Assembly (NCBI RefSeq): GCF_000247815.1
Contig: NC_021673.1
Location: 43,852,706 to 43,916,705 of the forward strand
DNA from: Ficedula albicollis
Lineage: Eukaryota > Chordata > Aves > Passeriformes > Muscicapidae
Reading direction: 5' to 3'
Length of the DNA stretch: 64,000 bases
The translations under genes and the position numbers were made by a program. Position 1 is the stretch's first letter. The number at the start of each line of letters is the position of its first letter. The notes under the pieces are model-generated. The model searched no databases, was not told where the DNA came from, and saw only the letters and a list, made by a program, of their open reading frames with translations. Below are positions 45,901 to 64,000 of this stretch, one piece after another.

Positions 45901-48900
45901 TGTTCTAGCCAACCAAAAACTGCCACAGCCAGGAGAGAGTCCTTATCACTGGCACAGGTGTGCAGATAACAGGGGCCCCCAAGCCAAACAAAACACCACT
46001 ATTTTAGAAATGGCAGCAACTTCTCCTTCTTGTACAAACAGCTGCAGTTGGACATTGTTGAAAAATCCACAGCATACTTGCTTTTTTTCCCAGCCTGACA
46101 TGAATCCTTCACATCAGATATGAAGCAGGATCCCAAGCCAATGACTTGGATTTCTAGAGACTATTTTTTTCCCCTAGGAAATACCACTTTGAGCTCAACA
46201 AACACATCACTCTGTCCTAACAGAAGCATAAGTTCTGCAGGACATGCATGTAAAACATAAGACAGCAGATTAAAATATTTTTTTAAGGTTTCTGCAGATC
46301 AGCTGATCCAGTTTTCTCCAGGGAGCACATCAGAACATGAAAATGTGCTTGCAAAAGTCTCCATGCATTCCCCACTTTCCACCCTATAAAATATTGTAAA
46401 CTCCTATTATATAAATATTGTAAACTCCTATATATAAACTCGCTACCTAAAGGACCCCAAAGAGCTGGCCAGCATCAACATGAGACTGACAGTTCTCAAC
46501 AGATTTTTCAGTTCATAATTTTTCGAAAAAACCTGGATTTGTTTGGGTGTTTCTTTGCTGATGGGGGGTGGCATTTTCAGCTCTTTTGTTTAAAAATAGT
46601 AATCTATTTAAAAACCTGATTGCTACTAAATACATCAGGAAGGCTCCTTCAAGTAAACAATTAAACAATTACAATGGAAGATATTAAAATAAGGTTTCTG
46701 CAACACGATGGAATTGATTTAAGAGGGTTGAAGGAAGCTGGAGCCTGCTGTTCTGTGACAAATTATTTCCCTGAGAAAACTCAGTAAGGGAAACATAATC
46801 ACATAAAGGAATTGATCTTGAAATATCACTAGCTCCTGGGTTTGGAAATCAGCAGCCCCCAGTGACCTTGTATTTAACATCTTTATTCATGAACTAGGAA
46901 GAGAAAAGGTAAACACATAAAGGATAAACCAGTAGACAAGAAGGGCAATGTCAGGTTTGTTTAGTCCATGGGGAACTCAAATGGAAAGAGATCTGATTAG
47001 AGAAGTGAATTGGCATGTTACAGGCTACCTCAGAAAACAAGTCTAATGAGTCATTTACGGGCAGGACAGAATGGAGATCTGCAGAAAGATAGAAGCAAGA
47101 CAAGCAAAAGGCAAAACAGGACTTATTGGAGTGGATTTGGGTTATATCAGAAGTACACTTGGTGTCCATCTGACCCGAAAAGCTCTAGAAGACCTTTGCA
47201 TCTCAAACACTGCTGCACTCAAAACATCAGCCCAGATCACCAAAACAAAAAAATCAGGAGTGGAAGTGCAAACTGTGCTTTCCCACCCCCTTTATCTTGA
47301 AAAATGTTGTTGCTTATGGCACACCATCACAGGCTGTCCCCTGGAGCCACTGGTAACACCAGTTAGCCTTTGGGACAGCTCTCATGGTGGCAAGTAAGTA
47401 GGAGAATCTGCTTCTCTCCATGAAAACCAGTGTACTTGGGGCCCAAGAGACTGGCAGTGGCTGTGGCTCCAGGAGGGATTGATTTCATTCAGGAGTGAAC
47501 ATGAGGACCAGGAAATACCTAGCACACAAAAGCTGTGCCCACAAGATGAGCAAAACTAGGAAGGCTACATGGTGGAAACCTCAGGCTTGAATTCCATGGC
47601 CAAAACTGAAGGGGCAACCCCTGCATTTAAAGAAACTACAAAATCTTTGTTGTGTGCTAAACAACACCACAGGATGTTCATCAGGATGGGGGCTGGAGAA
47701 AACACCAACTTCGAATGAGGAGATGTTCAAAGAGGCTGCAGCCTTCTCAAGCAGCAGCTTTTCAGCTTTCCATCTACATCCCTGCCTCCCTGTGCAAAAA
47801 CGCCGCTGGCAAACAAATGCAGACAAGGGTGAGTGGTAGTCAGGCTTTTCCAGCATCCTCCTTACTGGAGGATGGGGAGAGGCTGCTGTCCCAGCTACGA
47901 ACAGCTGGTAGGAAAATCCGGAGACATACGCAATGAGTGATGGCTGCCCGATTTGGCTTTTCCTGCCCACGCTGTCCAGCCTTGCAGGCTCCTCGTATTC
48001 CCCGTGGAGTGAGAGTGGCACCTGGTGGCCACATCGACCTCGCACTAGCCGGACGGATTTTCTTATTACTGTTTTTTTGAATGCTTGGTAGAGTGAAAAT
48101 GACGGAGGAGCACTTGGTATAAAGCAGTCGTGATTAACTAGATCAGTGACAACCGCTGGCTGCAATTAGTCCTGTAACTCATTATTTTCCAACATCCCTT
48201 GTCATTCAAGTAGTGCCAATTCACAACTGTTTTTGCAACATACCCACTGCACGAACCTCCCTGCCCACTCATTATGCTCCTGCGAGTGGAAAGGAAGGAA
48301 TGAGGACCTGTCCTAGGTTGCTGAAAATATGGTTTTGGTTTTTGGTTTTGTTTTTTTTTTTTCCTGGCTTCTTAAAAAAAATTAATAATCAGGGCTTTCT
48401 ATGCAGGCAGAAATAAAATGTCTGTTTCCAATGAGCTACCAAATGTACATCCCTAGAGATGCTCAGGGCCATATGTGCCTTGGAAGAAAATATTGTTATT
48501 CTCCTTCTGTCTGTCATTGAGACACTCTGAGCCTCGGCAGGACATGACTTCTGTATATCCCTGCACTCTGCAAACCCTGTGAATAATAGATGTGCTCTGA
48601 GGCAGAACTTCTGCCAAGGCTGCTCCTTACATCGTTACTTGTCTGGCAATCTGAATTTTTGGTGCAGAAGGGCTCTTTCTGAGAGATGAACAGAAAAACA
48701 AGCCCATACAAAGTACTGAAACTAAGACAACCTGCTTCCATTGAATTCAGATCTTGTGGCTGAGTGATTTTTGTATGGCTGAAGGGTGAGTGCTTCATTA
48801 GAAATCAGATTCTGTCTCTATACTTCTAACAAACCAACTCCTATTGGAAGTTTTTATGTACCTGGACCCCTCTCTCTCTCTCCTGGGCAGTGTCTTTGCT

Positions 48901-49019
48901 ATCTAAGAGCAGCTTACTCAAACTGCTGCCTTTCCATGCTTGAGACTTATTTTTTCCCCAGCTGCACCTTTCCTAGAATTCACAGGAACACACGGTTTCA
49001 GAGATTAATACCTGTCTGA
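33966..49019. other. Gene-free intergenic interval
   Basis: About 15 kb with no exon or RNA gene I can support. Minor features are a TTTG microsatellite (about 45113-45147), AT/CA-rich simple sequence (about 42660-42722), a short duplicated AAATATTGTAAACTCCTAT motif (about 46390-46430) and a CpG-enriched patch at 47.8-48.2 kb. Open frames here lack recognisable domains. Confidence 0.55.
48016..48028 (-). promoter_or_regulatory. CTCF-like motif
   Basis: TGGCACCTGGTGG on the plus strand closely matches the reverse of the CTCF core (CCAC-AGGTGGCA type) with one or two differences. It sits in a locally CpG-enriched patch in the middle of the ENTPD3-GGCT interval. This is a motif match only. Confidence 0.35.
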
Positions 49020-49139
49020 AGGCTTGGTAGGAGTTGCCCAATGTGTTCAGCAGTGTCCAAGTTTAGGACAAAACTGGGGGGAAAACCTCCAAAGGAGCCC
49101 CCCAGAGAATAAACCCCCCTCCCACAATTCCTCCCCCCA

Positions 49140-49322
49140 CCGGGTTCGGAAGAAAGAATTTTCCTCAGGGGGAAATGTGGAAAAAACCTATTTATTAACG
49201 AACACAAGAAAAACATTCCCCAGCACATGGAAAGAACGATCCCAGATGACAAAAAAACGTTTTCACCACAGTGAGCGAGGACGGACGAGCTCAGACAGTC
49301 GCTGGTGGGAAGGGCAAAAAGT
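49140..49322. repeat. 183-bp tandem duplication, copy 1
   Basis: Begins CCGGGTTCGGAAGAAAGAAT and ends GGAAGGGCAAAAAGT. The next 183 bp repeat it without a difference that I can see. Confidence 0.9.
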
Positions 49323-49505
49323 CCGGGTTCGGAAGAAAGAATTTTCCTCAGGGGGAAATGTGGAAAAAACCTATTTATTAACGAACACAAGAAAAACATT
49401 CCCCAGCACATGGAAAGAACGATCCCAGATGACAAAAAAACGTTTTCACCACAGTGAGCGAGGACGGACGAGCTCAGACAGTCGCTGGTGGGAAGGGCAA
49501 AAAGT
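49323..49505. repeat. 183-bp tandem duplication, copy 2
   Basis: Second copy, directly abutting the first. It includes the AATAAA-bearing stretch of the putative LTR, so the element carries two copies of its poly(A)-signal region. Confidence 0.9.
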
Positions 49506-49863
49506 TTCTTTGGCAGACTCCAGAGGCAGTCTCTGATGTTCAGCTCCCCGTCCGGAGCCGGTACAGATCTTCGAGATGAGGGGAAGAAGGAGGGGGGAAA
49601 ACAAAGCAGCGCGGCAAGACCGCAGTAGCAGCAGGGGCAGCAGCAGCGGGGCAGCAGCAGCGGCAGCCCGGGCAAGCCGGGGTGGGGGAAAGGCGGCAAC
49701 GGCGGCAGGCAGCTCCGTGCAGACAGTGAGGGAGAGGAGCAGACATCACACCAACCCGGGACAAGCAGTCACCAGGATGGGCAGTGGAGGATGCACACAC
49801 TGGTGTGGGCACACGGTGTGACAGCATGAGCTGCACTTTCTTAGGAAAACAGACTACAAGGCC

Positions 49864-50621
49864 GGGGACTGCATGAAACAAAATCCATCTCTCCATAGCT
49901 GTTGTTCTGCAAAGAAATTATAACAGCAAAGATGAGGCAATTACACAGCAACTGCCACAGTGCAGAAGCCACCAGGGCTGGCTTTCCTATGGGAAGGTGG
50001 TCAGGGTCACCTTCCCAAGCACCATAACTACATTCAGAGATGGATGTCCACCTGTCTGGCACTGCTCCAGCACAGGCAGCAACTGGAGAAAAGGTTACTT
50101 TATGTGAACACTGCTATCCATTTTAATGAAGAGTGGGATCTGCAGATACAGCCTGAGGATGGCTCTTTTAACATGAAAGACCCTCAAGGTAACAGAAATG
50201 GTACATGATGTATCTCAGATGTATCCCAGAAGGTTCTTCTGGTGAAGAAAACAACAAAGTGCCAGCACCCTTACCACCACCAAGTTTTTCCTCCTGTTCT
50301 ACTCCACGGTTTGCATCCCTGATGTAAGGGTAGAGGCTGTGGAAGAAAGAGCAAAATTAGGGGAGAGAGGTGGTAGGCAAAGTGCTCCATCACTGGGAAC
50401 AAGTGCTAAGAATACAGTCATTAAAAGACAACAGTGTAGAAGTGCAAGACAAAAAGAAAAACAGCTTTGAGAGACAAAGGTTTACTCTTTCTTGTTTCTC
50501 CTTGAGATGTGCCCATAGATGGCACAGGAGCGTTAATATTCTTGCCCCAATGTCTCCAGAGACACAGAGCTTGTTGCTCTCTTCCCCTCTTGGTTTTGCA
50601 CTGCATCATTATCATCAGCTA
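49864..50621. other. Intergenic, nothing recognised
   Basis: No gene, RNA or repeat that I can name. Confidence 0.5.
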
Positions 50622-51059
50622 ATCATAGAATGGTTTGGGTAGGACAAGACCTAAAAGATCCTCTGCCATGAGCAGGGACATCCTCCCCTACATCAGGTTG
50701 CTCCAAGCCCCATCCAACCCAGCATTGAACAATCCCAGGGATGGGGCACCCACAACCTCTCTGGGCAACATGTTCCAGTGTTTCACCACCCTAACAGTAA
50801 AGAATTTCTTACTAGTTTCTAATCTAAGCCTAACTCTAACCCAAATCCCCCCTGTCCTGTGACTACTTTCCCTTGGTATAAAGTTTCTCTCCATCTGTCT
50901 TGCCAACTCTCTTCAGGTACTGGAAGACCACAATATGGTCACCCCAGACTATTCTCATTTCCAGGCTGAACAATCCCAATTCTTTTAGCATTTTCTCATA
51001 CAAGAGGTGCTCTGTTCCTCTCATCATCTTACTGGTCCTTCTCTCGACTTGCTCCAACA
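50622..51059 (-). repeat. CR1-type LINE fragment
   Basis: The plus strand begins AATCATAGAATGGTTTGGGT and continues with CAGGTTGCTCCAAGCCCCAT, CCAGGGATGGGGCACCCACA, AACATGTTCCAGTGTTTCAC and GGCTGAACAATCCCAATTCT. It is a minus-oriented CR1 3' part, 5'-truncated after the 'TTGCTCCAAC' block. Confidence 0.9.
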
Positions 51060-54000
51060 AGTGAGGAAGGGAGGGAAAAAAAAGCCCACCTCCTAACCTC
51101 AGTCAAGTTCTGTGCAGCTGAGCAGGACCATGTCTTGTCCCTGGTATAATGATCTGCTTACACAGAGGAGCAGAGCAATGGCAAGCCACAGCGTGAGCTC
51201 AAACTGCTGTTGTCCCACCAATGCAACGCTCGGGTCAACCTCTTTTTCTGACACACAGGGATTTTTCTGGTTTAGCTTATGTCATGCTAAAATGAGTTTA
51301 AAACAAATGAAAAAACAGTGCTGTCTTTATTCCACAACAAAAGCATCCACACAGGCCACCAGCCCAGTGGAAGGACTGAATTGGATTTACCAGTAATTGT
51401 TACATTTCTGCCCAGAATCACTCGGTGGGGATCTGTACCGTGTTTTGTGAGGTCTATGCAGAACTAGGAGGAACAGTACAACCAGGGCCTGTTTTGACAT
51501 CCATGTCACATGCTCCTGCAATGGTTCTAGCACTGCTCTTACAAACGGAAATCCTACTGCCTTTCTCCTTCCCAACATCTCATAGTTGCCCTCAGAGTTC
51601 AAGAAGTTCAGTGATGTTGTTTCTGGAAAGGATGTGGCTGTGAGACATGTTCCTGCACCGTGGCTGGAGCCATGTGATGTCTTCTGCAATCTGAAGGTTT
51701 GCAGCACAGAAATGGTTACAGACAAGGCACTACAAAAGGAGAAGTATCAACTTCGTGTGAAGTACACTGCAGGGTTCAACTGTAAAGCCATAGGGTTAAT
51801 ACAGGATGGAAAACACCATCTGGATCTTACTTTATTTGATAATTTTTCTGCGTTGGAAGAGAATAAAAGGAGAAATAAGCAGGAGTGTCCTCAACCTACA
51901 GAAGATAAAAGGATGGAAATAAAGCAAATGAGCATTAACCTGTAAATAATACTAAGTGTTAAAGATAATTTTAAAAAAACAAAACCAGAAGCACATTGTA
52001 AAAATAACACTAAATAGCAAAGCTGCCTAAAGACAGCAGGATACACCCTTTTCATCTGCTGGTCTGCATTTGATAGTCATAACTTGCATGGGAAAAAAGG
52101 CTCAAATACTTGACAGACTTGACAGAAAACCTGTTTGGTATTTGGTGAGACACAAACCCTTGCCAGAGGCAGATGGCAATGTGAACTGCTCCTCTGGAAG
52201 GAGCAATCACTTCTGTGGTGGGAGAAGATAATGCACCCTGAGACAACAGGACACAGAAACATCACACTGATAAATCCTCTTGACACAGCAAACTATGAGA
52301 TTTCATTATGAAGGGATTGAGAAAAATCTCCTGAAATCATTTGTGTCACATCAGTAGATAACTACTATCATTCAGAAGAGCTTTACAATAAGGGAAGCTA
52401 AAAACTAGGTCCTAGGGAAAAAAAGACAGATTTGGAATGCACTTCCACAAAGATGGCCAGGGTCAACCTCTTTTTCTGACACACTGGGGTTTTTCTTGTT
52501 GCTCCCGCTATTAAGTTGTTCCCACTGTACATTCATACACAAGACAAAAACACTGGGTGCCAGGTACAGTCTCTGCAGTACAACATAGCATTTTTCCTTT
52601 GAAACAAGATGCATCTGTCAAGATTTATTAACCAGTTGCTGAAGTCACACATGCAAGTACCTGTAGACCTCAGATGGCACCGACCACACAGTGACATCTC
52701 AGAACCCCACCAGGTGTGCAGCAGCCAGGGAGAGCTCAGGGCTGCCCCAGGATGGGCCCAAAACTCACACTGGCATTAAAAAGGCAGGTGGATACATGCA
52801 TGGACCTAGCCATTTTAATAGCTCCTCTCCTAAATGACTGCACCATTGTGGAAACATGTGAGAACAGAATTGCAAAATGAATGATGGATATTTCTCCTGG
52901 TTGTCAATGGGGGCAAGCCGCAAGACATATGGGTTAGTGGCTAATCTGTCAAGCAGGGCAGGGAAAGAGGCCGAGTTTCTGCAGGACAGCATGGTCCCTG
53001 TATTGTAAGGAAGGAACAAGCACAGCAACATCATGACACCTTGTAAAACCATTTGCATTCATTTGCATGGACATGAAATCTCTGCAGATCCCCAGACCTT
53101 GCACACTGTATTAAGAAGTTACCACCAGCTGTAACTATCTCGCAGCAAAAGGGTATCATTTTGATGAAACACTAATTGCAGAGCACATCCTACTAGGGCT
53201 CCTCAGGGAGGAGTGAAAAGCTGTGGGGAGGACTGCATATGCAGTTCATTTGCATCAGTCATCCTTATTATTCCTCCAGGTTCTCTTTTCTTTCTGCAAT
53301 ATCAATTATGGCTCATGCAGGGACAACTGTGAGGTGTAAAGGGAGTGACAGGCAGGCTTGTTGAGTGACTGGCAGACATTCTGGGAGATTAAACTTAACC
53401 CACTGCATCACATTTTCCCCCTAATTCCTTATTTTCCCCTAATTTCCTTTTTCTCCCCTCTAAAAACCTACGTAGGATATACTCAGGAATATATTGCACC
53501 TAGGAAAAACCTGATGGAAACAAATTTCTGCTTTCTTTGCATGAATAACCCTGTTGATCTCCTCCACAGACAATGCACAAATAGCTGTGGATATCCAGAG
53601 CTTTCGCCCATGTTTGGGAAGGTCCCGAAAGGGAGGCGTACTCCTGACTGCTTACTCTGCGCAGGTTTTGTAGGGAAACAATGCTTCCAATTTGTTTGGG
53701 GCTTCAAACAGGTTAACACAGGTCTCCTGACAGCTGCTCTGGAGATCACCTAGAACTGACTTACCTCAAAAAAAAAAAACCAAACAAACCAGGATTTCAT
53801 TTAAAGCACTCCTCTCTCGGAGATTTAATTTTCACCTGAAAAGGTCACAAAGCAGCAAAAGTGTGAAATCTGGTAGCACCACCAAAGCCTGGCAGGTTTA
53901 TACTCAAATTCCTAAAGGAAAGACCCTCCCTGTTTTTTGTGTTGTAAACTTTCCAAGCAAGGTTTGCCTGTAGTGCCCAAGGCACTTGTATTTCCCTATG

Positions 54001-54640
54001 CACATACAGCCATTTGGTCATGATTTGGACATACATCAGCAGAAAGACTTGCAAAGCTTTCAATCCAGAGCAAATTCACTTCCATGCTGCCTTGCCATCA
54101 GACTGGCCAGCTGGGAAGAAATGGATTTCAGAAGTGCAAACTGATTGAATCAGTTTCAGAAAAAGAATCACCATAGATCCAAGGTTTACCTAGGTAGTTC
54201 AAATAGCAACTGAGTTAGTATCATGTTACATCTACCATGCATACCAAAACCACGCTCCTGGAAATATTAGTTCGTGTTTCTTGATAAGAGAATAGGCTTG
54301 GTATTTAGTACAGCCTGCAGAAAATGGAAACATCAAAAGATTTTAATTTGAAAAGGCCTTTTTGAAGGATGAAATACTCTTCTTTATCAAAATCACATTC
54401 TTCTAAAAGAAAGCCAACCAGCTTTTCACAACACTTTTTAAATTGTTGGAACTCTCGATACTCTACACACAAAAACCCCCAAAGAAACAAAAAACCAACC
54501 AACCAACCAACCAACTTCTCCTTTTTTCTCAGCACTCAAGAGTTTTAACAATTGTGATGATTTTTCAAACAGCGTGTAGATTTTGAACAAGGTGGGAGTT
54601 TTCTCCTACAACTTGGGTTTTTCCCATGCTGTCCAAACCG
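51060..54640. other. Intergenic, upstream of GGCT
   Basis: No supported gene. It contains an unassigned 119-codon open frame at 51586-51945 (TTG start) and a direct repeat of about 37 bp sharing GGTCAACCTCTTTTTCTGAC at about 51230 and 52459. An ACCA microsatellite lies at about 54495-54512. Confidence 0.5.
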
Positions 54641-54649
54641 AGACTTCAA

Positions 54650-54806
54650 TGTCATGAGCTAAGCCAGATGAAGGAGGAGACGGAGCCGCGGAGCTCACGG
54701 CTGGCTGGTGCGCCTCAGCCCCGCAGCGCTGCCCGCCGCGGGGGCCCGGCCCAGCGCCGCCCGTCCCCCGCTCCCGGCTGCAGGGGCACGGCGGGGCTGA
54801 GGGCGG
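54650..54806 (+). promoter_or_regulatory. GGCT: CpG-island promoter and 5'UTR of GGCT
   Basis: CpG-dense sequence (GGAGCCGCGGAGC, GCCCGCCGCGGGGGCCCGGC) directly before an ATG at 54807 in a strong context (GGGCGGATGG). There is no TATA box, as expected for a housekeeping CpG-island promoter. The start site is not determined. Confidence 0.6.
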
Positions 54807-62518
<7,712 letters not shown>

Positions 62519-64000
62519 GTAGGTGTCACATCACTTTAATTTTGGAAGAGTGTACAGCAGTTTATAACGTAGTACTTCTGTGCTACTTAATAAGTACTTT
62601 AATTACAGTGGATGGAAGGCATGATTGCTGTAAAGGTATAACAGTCCTTGTGCAATGTCCTGCTGTAATGATGCTCACAGGAGATTGCTAGCTCTTACAG
62701 GCCTATTAAATCAGTTTGGGGTTTTCAGTTTAGTTATACCTTACAGGAAGCCCCTATTTAACTTGTGAATTAGCTATGATTGGCACAAGGATTTCTAGAG
62801 GATGTTGTTCACATGTATGTGGCAATTCTCTGTTTAAAAAATTAGTGTACTCCAATGAAAGGAGAGAGGAAAGCTTCTGTGGAGGAAAATACAGCACCTG
62901 GCTTGTAGTTTCCAGGATAAGGATATGGATTATCCTTACTGTATTGGGAAGTACTTGCTATGGCTTAATACAGGAGTGTACCTGTCCGCCTTTTACCAGG
63001 CACCACCAGTACATCACAGGACTCCAGCAGCATTGCAGAGCACTGCAGGATTCCCCCTTGGTGCTGGTGAGGCAGAAGTGTTTCAACACTGTTCTGCAAC
63101 ACTGACTCTGCAGAGACATATGATCCAGTCACGCAGCAGGCCTGACCTGCTTAGCCTGTGAGATCTGTGCAGGCCCAGGCTGGGGTGGTGTGGCTGTGTG
63201 TCTGAGTGGTGCAGCTTTAGTGCTGCTACACAGACATCACTGCAGCTGGCTTTTCCTACCTGAAGTAAAGAAACCAGGGGTGAGCCTGTTAAATCCCAAC
63301 AGTGCTGCCTTCTCCAAACTGAGGAACTCGTTCCTATGAATTGACTTCCAGGAGCACAGCTAAGCCCAGCTGCTGAAGAGAGGCTTGCTTAGAAAGCAGG
63401 CTCTGCTTTTCCACAAACCTCTTCCTGCCAACCCACCTCTTGGCAAGGCAGATCTTTAGGGCTTTTCAGGGAGTTAATACATAGTCTGCTGCTGTGTGTC
63501 AGCTCCCATTGGTATGCTGAAAGTGCAGACCTCCACTATTGGCAACTTTATCAACTTTATCATTCCCTCCTGGTCCTGTCAGGAGCAGCTGTCAGTTCTG
63601 TTCTTCTCCTCTGCCCCCAGATATTTTTTTTTTTTGTTTAAGTTAACCAGGCAGGAGAGCTAAAATCTTAAAAGATTACTGCATCAGCACACAGTGATTG
63701 AACTGCATTCATCTAACTGTTATGTACTTTTTGTGGCAAAATTCATTCTTTCCAGACACCTCATCCTTGAAATGCATGCTGTTAAATGCAGGAAAGCATA
63801 TTTAGAATGTTCATTTCTATATGCAAGCTTGCTGGTGTCTCCTTCAAGCTGTGTTCCTACACCTTCCTCTTTTCCTCTCACTGTTGCACCTTTTCTTCTG
63901 CACCAATACTTCAGTTTATTTTATGTATGGAAGGAAAGCTGCAGTAACAAACTAAGGAATCTGTGGTTTTTAACTTAGTTGAATGTCTGTTCTGTTACTC
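62519..64000 (+). other. GGCT: GGCT intron 3 (start), running off the window
   Basis: No sequence matching the final GGCT exon is present here, so this is the beginning of the last intron. No repeat is recognised. Confidence 0.6.

Larger units (their letters stand above)
49025..49858 (-). mobile_element. Probable solo LTR of an ERVL-like element
   Basis: Read on the minus strand, the block starts TGTAGTCTG and ends CTACCA, resembling the TGTAG...CTACA ends of ERVL LTRs. The flanking pentamers are AGGCT (49020-49024) and AGGCC (49859-49863), a possible 5-bp target-site duplication with one change. It is GC-rich upstream and has an AATAAA inside TTAATAAATAGG. No internal retroviral genes are present. 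The ends are inferred. Confidence 0.5.

Noticed and set aside
48998..49896. 233-codon minus-strand frame with an internal repeated block
   Set aside because: The repeat is the 183-bp duplication (divisible by 3) inside the putative LTR; no protein family is recognisable.
51586..51945. 119-codon open frame (51586-51945) as a gene
   Set aside because: It starts with TTG right after a stop, has no recognised domain and no splice partners; kept only as a low-interest note.

Overview
The window is vertebrate, almost certainly bird, nuclear DNA. The coding sequence is split by GT-AG introns, there are several 5'-truncated CR1-type LINE fragments, and there are LTRs of avian endogenous retrovirus type. 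Three protein genes are recognised from exon-by-exon matches to known families, and no prokaryotic features are present.

Layout. (1) 1282-~5700, minus strand: RPL14 (60S ribosomal protein L14). Exons 2-6 are intact and phase-compatible; exon 1, which should carry only the 5'UTR and the ATG, is not visible and probably fell where a 564-nt pure C run (5136-5699) now sits. (2) 6132-6690: an ERVL-like LTR between RPL14 and its neighbour. (3) 8953-~28260, minus strand: ENTPD3 (ecto-NTPDase 3). Nine coding exons join in phase into a 511-residue ectonucleotidase with all five apyrase conserved regions and both terminal membrane segments. One intron holds an apparently perfect ~1.2-kb GAGGA pentanucleotide array. 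The upstream CpG island (28.0-30.9 kb) contains a 63-bp minisatellite, a 174-bp exact duplication and two more C runs of 181 and 980 nt. (4) ~30.9-54.6 kb: a roughly 24-kb gene-free interval with a tandemly duplicated CR1 fragment, an old diverged repeat pair, a CTCF-like motif, a probable solo LTR with an internal 183-bp duplication, and another CR1 fragment. (5) 54807 to beyond the right edge, plus strand: GGCT (gamma-glutamylcyclotransferase). The end of exon 1 plus exons 2 and 3 are present, but the middle of coding exon 1 is replaced by 1030 C residues; the last exon lies outside the window.

The most important observation is the set of five pure C runs (46-1030 nt), all in GC-rich or CpG-island sequence at or beside the first exons of the three genes. 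In GGCT the run replaces a conserved coding stretch and the two exon flanks are left in different frames, so the assembled exon cannot make the protein. The simplest explanation is an assembly, gap-filling or polishing error that erased first exons; a real dC expansion is less likely. The huge proline/glycine, LLSSP and RGEER open frames over these tracts are not genes.

The three genes are not functionally linked: RPL14 works in the ribosome, ENTPD3 hydrolyses extracellular nucleotides, and GGCT acts in the gamma-glutamyl (glutathione) cycle. RPL14 and ENTPD3 are neighbours in mammals too. In mammals GGCT is on a different chromosome from that pair, so its position here, divergent from ENTPD3, marks a bird-type linkage.
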